A DNA stretch of 9,563 nt. Source: Campylobacterales bacterium (GTDB taxonomy: Bacteria; Campylobacterota; Campylobacteria; Campylobacterales; Arcobacteraceae). The notes under the pieces are model-generated. The model did not search any database. It was given only the letters and a program-made list of their open reading frames with translations, and was not told where the DNA came from. Below, piece by piece: positions 6,281 through 9,563 of this stretch (the first letter of the stretch is position 1; each line of letters starts with the position of its first letter). The stretch lies in the NCBI GenBank assembly GCA_027064245.1, contig JAMOPZ010000318.1:1-9563 (forward strand), written 5' to 3'. Position numbers and translations under genes: made by a program.

Positions 6281-7107
6281 TGAATCAACTTCTTGAAGCA
6301 TATCAAGAGCATCTAACAATTATTAGATCCTTAAGTCAAAATACAATTGAAGCTTATATAAAAGATCTTTTATCTTTTGAAGATTATATTCAAAAAGATC
6401 TTCTAGAGGTTCAAAGTGAAGATCTTTTATCTTATTTATCAACTATACAAAATCCATTGACTCAAAATAGACACTTAAGTAGTATAAATAGTTTTTATAA
6501 TTTTGCCCAAGAAAATTTTGATAATGTTATAAAACCACAAGGTTCTTTTGCAAAACTGCCACAAAAACTTCCTAAATATCTTGATAATGATACTATAATG
6601 CAATCTTTAGATCTAATAGATAGGTCTAAATTATTAGGTCTTAGAGATTATGCTATAATAGTTTTTTTGTATGCAACAGGCGTAAGAGTAAGTGAACTAA
6701 TAAATCTTACAAAAAATGATTATCAAAATAATTGGATAAAAGTAAGATACGCAAAAGGCTCAAAACAAAGAGTTGTTCCTATAGCAAATTTTGCTCAAAA
6801 AGCACTTGATAATTATCTTGAAAAAAGAGATAATAAAAATGAATATCTTTTTTTAAATTATAAAGGCAATCCCATTAGTAGAATATCTATATTTAAAATA
6901 ACCCAAAAATATTGTGGTGTATCTCCCCATGTATTTAGACACTCATATGCAACTTCTCTTATATTAGGTGGTGCTGATCTTATAGTTGTAAGTGAACTTT
7001 TAGGGCATAGTAGTCTTGAAACTACTGCTATATATACCCATATATCTCAAGCACATCTAAGAGATACTATAAAAGAATATCATCCATTAAGTAAGGATAA
7101 AATATGA
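6280..7107 (+). CDS. Xer-type tyrosine recombinase
   Basis: This tyrosine recombinase of the XerC/XerD class has 275 residues, slightly shorter than E. coli XerD (about 298) and far shorter than Campylobacter/Helicobacter XerH (about 360). The N-terminal SAM-like DNA-binding domain (about 1-85) contains the usual SxNTIEAYxxDL start. The catalytic domain (about 95-275) has every catalytic residue: Arg136 (ATGVRVSEL), Lys159 (KGSKQRVVP), His217 and Arg220 (SPHVFRHSYAT), His243 (LGHSSLETT) and nucleophile Tyr252 (IYTHI). The family resolves chromosome dimers at dif, usually with FtsK. No dif-like site, attachment site or other mobile gene is seen nearby, and the gene is embedded in a housekeeping operon (one-base overlap upstream, four-base overlap downstream). 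A chromosomal role is thus more likely than a phage or integron integrase. Whether it works alone or with a partner cannot be told here. Confidence 0.93.
   Translation: MNQLLEAYQEHLTIIRSLSQNTIEAYIKDLLSFEDYIQKDLLEVQSEDLLSYLSTIQNPLTQNRHLSSINSFYNFAQENFDNVIKPQGSFAKLPQKLPKYLDNDTIMQSLDLIDRSKLLGLRDYAIIVFLYATGVRVSELINLTKNDYQNNWIKVRYAKGSKQRVVPIANFAQKALDNYLEKRDNKNEYLFLNYKGNPISRISIFKITQKYCGVSPHVFRHSYATSLILGGADLIVVSELLGHSSLETTAIYTHISQAHLRDTIKEYHPLSKDKI
7093..7097 (+). promoter_or_regulatory. Ribosome binding site of coaX
   Basis: AAGGA inside the end of the recombinase gene lies six bases before the ATG at 7104, supporting that start and its ATGA overlap with the recombinase stop. Confidence 0.6.
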
Positions 7108-7736
7108 TATTATGCGATATAGGCAATACTACATACCATTTTAAAAATGGCAAAGATGATTTTAGAATATTTTTAAAAGATAAATTACCAAAATTAAATA
7201 AAAAAATATATTTTATAAGTGTAAATGATAAAGCAACTAGAAAATTTTTAAAAAAATATCCAAAAAGCATAAACTTAAAATCTATATTAAAATTTAATAC
7301 TACTTATAGTGGTATAGGTATAGATAGAGTTGTAGCTTGTAGTGGTATAAAAAATGGTATCATTGTAGATGCAGGTAGTGCAATCACAATAGATATTATG
7401 GCAAATGGTAACCATATAGGTGGTTTTATATTACCTGGATTTAAAGCTCTAAAAAAATTATATCCACAAATTTCAAAAAAATTAAAATTTAACTTCCAAA
7501 AAAATATAAATTTAGATAAAATTCCATTAGATACTTCCAATGCTATAAATTATAGTATATATTCTATGATAATAGAACCTATAAAAAAAGTATCTAATAA
7601 ATATAATAAAAATATATTTATAACAGGTGGTGATGGAAAGCTACTTTTACCGTATTTAAAACAATATAAGGTAAAATATAATAAAAATTTAATTTTTAAA
7701 AATATGAAAAAAATAATAAAGGAAAATAGATGCTAA
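7104..7736 (+). CDS. coaX: Type III pantothenate kinase CoaX
   Basis: CoaX phosphorylates pantothenate in the first step of coenzyme A synthesis, in the cytoplasm. The protein belongs to the ASKHA fold and carries the type III signatures: DIGNTT with Asp5 near the N terminus, GIGIDRVVA (70-78), DAGSAITID (89-97; Ser92 where many members have Thr), GGFILPG (106-112) and TGGDG (174-178). Known type III enzymes are unusual in needing a monovalent cation such as K+ or NH4+ and in resisting CoA feedback. At 210 residues it is shorter than the usual 240-260, but all core motifs are present and the start has a good Shine-Dalgarno sequence, so it does not look truncated. The C terminus is very Lys/Asn-rich. 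It overlaps the recombinase by four bases and hisG by seven. Identification is strong. Confidence 0.93.
   Translation: MILCDIGNTTYHFKNGKDDFRIFLKDKLPKLNKKIYFISVNDKATRKFLKKYPKSINLKSILKFNTTYSGIGIDRVVACSGIKNGIIVDAGSAITIDIMANGNHIGGFILPGFKALKKLYPQISKKLKFNFQKNINLDKIPLDTSNAINYSIYSMIIEPIKKVSNKYNKNIFITGGDGKLLLPYLKQYKVKYNKNLIFKNMKKIIKENRC
7718..7723 (+). promoter_or_regulatory. Ribosome binding site of hisG
   Basis: AAAGGA in the last codons of coaX lies six bases before the ATG at 7730. It fixes the hisG start and the seven-base gene overlap. Confidence 0.65.
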
Positions 7737-8338
7737 CTATCGCACTTCCAAAAGGAAGAATTGCTAAAGAAACATTAGAAAAATTTGAAAAAGCTTTTGG
7801 AGAAAAATTTGTATTTGAAGATAGAAAACTTATTTTAGAAAAAGCTGGTTTTAGGTTTTTAAATGTAAGAAATCAAGATGTACCAACTTATGTTATGCAC
7901 GGTGCTGCTGACCTAGGCGTTGTAGGACTAGATGTTTTACAAGAAAAAGAGTATGATCTTATAAAACTACTTGATCTTAAAATTGGTCAATGTAAAGTTG
8001 CTATTGGACTAAAAGCTGGAGATAAACTTGATTGGAGTAAACCATCTATTAGAGTTGCTACAAAACATGAAAAAATAGCAAAATCTTTTTTTGAAAGTAA
8101 AGCTATGGCTGTAGATATTGTAAAACTTTATGGTTCTATAGAGTTAGCACCACTTGTAGGACTTAGTGATTGTATAGTTGATATAGTTGAAACTGGTGAA
8201 ACTATGAAACAAAATGGTCTTGAAGTTGGTGATACTATTATGCAATCATCTGCAAATCTTATTTGTAATAAAAATTCATACTATACAAAAAAAGATAAAA
8301 TTTTAGCATTAAAAGATAGTATAAAAGGTACTATGTGA
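7730..8338 (+). CDS. hisG: ATP phosphoribosyltransferase catalytic subunit, short form
   Basis: HisG joins ATP and PRPP to form phosphoribosyl-ATP, the first committed step of histidine synthesis. The 202-residue protein starts with MLTIALPKGRIAKET, has HGAADLGVVGLDVL in the first domain, and contains the full HisG signature with the PRPP-binding loop at 138-159 (ELAPLVGLSDCIVDIVETGE followed by TM). It ends right after the catalytic domains. The C-terminal ACT-like regulatory domain of the long (about 290-300 residue) form is absent, and the downstream sequence in other frames does not encode one. Known short HisG proteins need HisZ, a HisRS-like partner, for activity and histidine feedback. 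No hisZ or other his gene is in the window. The 3' end overlaps the methyltransferase start by four bases. Confidence 0.97.
   Translation: MLTIALPKGRIAKETLEKFEKAFGEKFVFEDRKLILEKAGFRFLNVRNQDVPTYVMHGAADLGVVGLDVLQEKEYDLIKLLDLKIGQCKVAIGLKAGDKLDWSKPSIRVATKHEKIAKSFFESKAMAVDIVKLYGSIELAPLVGLSDCIVDIVETGETMKQNGLEVGDTIMQSSANLICNKNSYYTKKDKILALKDSIKGTM
8323..8328 (+). promoter_or_regulatory. Ribosome binding site selecting a GTG start
   Basis: AAAAGG lies six bases before GTG at 8335. No in-frame ATG occurs near the N terminus of the following gene, so this site supports the GTG initiation codon. Confidence 0.6.
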
Positions 8339-9030
8339 GTGGATTAGATCTTTATGCTTCTATAGAAAGCTCACTTCCTTTTGAGCAAGAGATAAATTAT
8401 CTTTATGATATATTTAAAGATATAGTTATAGAAACTGCCCCTAAAACTCTTATAGATATAGGGTGTGGACAAGGTGAATTTTGTAAAATAATAGAACAAA
8501 ATAGTATTAAAGCAAAAGGTGTAGATCTAAGTAGTAAGCAAATTGAGTTAGCTAAAGCAAAAAAAGTAGATGCTTCTTGTGTAGATATAAAAGATATAGA
8601 TGAAAAATTTGATTGTGCAACAGCTATATTTGATGTAGTAAACTATATCCCAAATGAGCAAATAGATCAATTTTTACAAAATAGTTATAATTTATTAAAT
8701 AAAGGTGGATACTTTATATTTGATATAAATAGTTTATTTGGTTTTAGTGAGGTAGCAATTGGCACTTTAACTATAAATGAACCAGATAGATTTATAGCTA
8801 TAGATGCAGTTTTTGAAGATAATATTTTAAATACTTCTATTACTCTATTTGAAAAACAACAAGAGTGTTATAAAAAAACTAGTGATACTATTAAACAATA
8901 TTATTATTCAAATAAAGAGCTTACAATAAAACTTGAAAAAATAGGTTTTATTATAGAGCATATAGAAGCAATTGATTTGCATGATTTTGGTCAAAATGAT
9001 AAAAATATATTTATTTGTAGGAGAAAATAA
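8335..9030 (+). CDS. Class I SAM-dependent methyltransferase, substrate unknown
   Basis: This 231-residue Rossmann-fold methyltransferase has motif I LIDIGCGQGEF (39-49) for S-adenosylmethionine binding, an acidic ribose-binding residue Asp64 in GVDLSSKQIELAKAK, a motif II/III region FDCATAIFDVVNYIP, and the downstream helix-strand pattern LLNKGGYFIFDIN. This resembles the general methyltransferase families Methyltransf_11/25; nothing identifies the substrate. The gene starts with GTG in a GTGA overlap with the hisG stop and has a good Shine-Dalgarno sequence. The first residues, MSGLDLYASIESSLPFEQEINYLYDIF, resemble the lead-in helix of small-molecule methyltransferases. The stop overlaps the next start by one base. 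The class is sure, the role is open, and neither hisG nor the dehydrogenase gives a firm clue. Confidence 0.9.
   Translation: MSGLDLYASIESSLPFEQEINYLYDIFKDIVIETAPKTLIDIGCGQGEFCKIIEQNSIKAKGVDLSSKQIELAKAKKVDASCVDIKDIDEKFDCATAIFDVVNYIPNEQIDQFLQNSYNLLNKGGYFIFDINSLFGFSEVAIGTLTINEPDRFIAIDAVFEDNILNTSITLFEKQQECYKKTSDTIKQYYYSNKELTIKLEKIGFIIEHIEAIDLHDFGQNDKNIFICRRK
9019..9023 (+). promoter_or_regulatory. Ribosome binding site of the SDR gene
   Basis: AGGAG lies six bases before the ATG at 9030. It is the best Shine-Dalgarno match in the window and confirms that start. Confidence 0.7.
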
Positions 9031-9563
9031 TGAATAATTTAAAAGATAAATTAGCACTTATTACTGGAGCTACATCTGGTATAGGCGCTGCATGTGCTAA
9101 AGAGTTGGCTTCTTATGGAGTAAATTTAATCTTAACAGGAAGAAGAAAAGATAGATTAAAAGAGCTTAAAAAAGAGCTTTTAGAACAATATAATATAAAA
9201 ATTAATATTTTTCCACTTGATGTTACTAATAAAGAGGATGTAGAAAAAAAACTAACACATTCAACTATAAAACAAAATATAGATATACTTATAAACAATG
9301 CTGGACTTGCTCTAGGGTTAGAAAAACTTGATGATGGTGATATAGCCAATTGGGAAACTATGATAGATACAAATATCAAAGGAGTTTTATATGTAAGTCG
9401 TGTAATTATGAAGCATATGAGAGAGAATAACTCAGGCCATATTATAAATCTAGGTTCAATTGCAGGGCAAACTTGCTATCCAGGAGGAAATGTTTATAGT
9501 GCTACAAAAGCTGCAATACATTCATTAAGTGAGTCTATGAATATAGACTTAATAGGTACAAAT
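9030..9563 (+). CDS. YdfG-like short-chain dehydrogenase/reductase (3' partial)
   Basis: The first 178 codons of a classical SDR run to the window end without a stop, so the C terminus is missing. Visible elements are the cofactor loop TGATSGIG (12-19), Arg38-Arg39 after the second strand (NADP(H) preference), a LDV motif at 63-65, NNAG (89-92), and the catalytic set Asn115, Ser143, Tyr156 and Lys160 in NVYSATK. The stretches NNAGLALG, NWETMIDTNIKG and GHIINLGSIAG, together with the PGGNVY context, closely resemble E. coli YdfG. YdfG is an NADP-dependent 3-hydroxy acid dehydrogenase that oxidises L-allo-threonine and L-serine and reduces malonic semialdehyde. That substrate range is a reasonable inference, not proven. 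The start overlaps the methyltransferase stop by one base (TAATG) and has a strong Shine-Dalgarno sequence. Family certainty is high and substrate certainty moderate. Confidence 0.92.
   Translation, partial: MNNLKDKLALITGATSGIGAACAKELASYGVNLILTGRRKDRLKELKKELLEQYNIKINIFPLDVTNKEDVEKKLTHSTIKQNIDILINNAGLALGLEKLDDGDIANWETMIDTNIKGVLYVSRVIMKHMRENNSGHIINLGSIAGQTCYPGGNVYSATKAAIHSLSESMNIDLIGTN

Noticed and set aside
6364..6433. Repeated GATCTTTTATCTT at 6364-6376 and 6421-6433
   Set aside because: Both copies encode similar Asp-Leu-Leu-Ser-Phe/Tyr helix residues in the recombinase N domain. The spacing and sequence look like coding coincidence, not a dif or attachment site.
7067..7270. Minus-strand frame antisense to the recombinase end and coaX start
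   Set aside because: It is Phe/Leu-rich because it is the complement of A-rich codons, and it crosses a real gene junction. No motif is present.
7304..7540. Minus-strand frame antisense to coaX
   Set aside because: It overlaps the diagnostic CoaX motifs and resembles no protein family.
9113..9379. Minus-strand 88-residue frame antisense to the SDR gene
   Set aside because: The opposite strand carries a clear SDR with cofactor and catalytic motifs; this Ser/Phe-rich frame is its complement.

Overview
The window looks like chromosome from a member of the Campylobacterota, most likely the Arcobacter group. The DNA is very AT-rich, with strong A/T preference at third codon positions. The histidine kinase H-box reads MIGNIAHQWRQPL, which is typical of kinases in this phylum. 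The one good promoter has a clear TATAAT -10 box but no recognisable -35 box, as is usual there. This assignment is inferred from composition and gene content, because no database search was possible. All supported genes lie on the + strand and coding density is very high. I see no rRNA, tRNA, CRISPR array, insertion sequence or prophage, and no gene-free stretch longer than about 50 bases.

Region 1 (1-2810) is a sensory module. It holds the 3' part of a secreted ModA-like substrate-binding protein, then a membrane histidine kinase whose start overlaps the binding protein's stop by one base. No ABC permease or ATPase and no response regulator is visible. The simplest reading is that the binding protein supplies the kinase with a ligand signal.

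Region 2 (2811-4694) is typA/bipA, a ribosome-associated translational GTPase, with its own promoter. An intrinsic terminator begins inside its last codons.

Region 3 (4717-9563 and beyond) is a tightly packed set of seven genes. In order they are a YfgM-like membrane-anchored periplasmic protein, a lipoprotein resembling a BamB-type beta-propeller, a Xer-type tyrosine recombinase, coaX (type III pantothenate kinase), short-form hisG, a class I SAM-dependent methyltransferase with a GTG start, and a YdfG-like short-chain dehydrogenase cut by the window end. After the first junction (one-base gap), every start overlaps the preceding stop by 1, 4, 7, 4 and 1 bases, so the genes are probably co-transcribed and translationally coupled. 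Their functions are mixed: envelope, chromosome maintenance, coenzyme A, histidine and oxidoreduction.

Nothing here is clearly a new system. The two most promising leads are the orphan binding-protein/kinase pair and the YfgM/BamB-like pair, which sits in a phylum usually described as lacking BamB.
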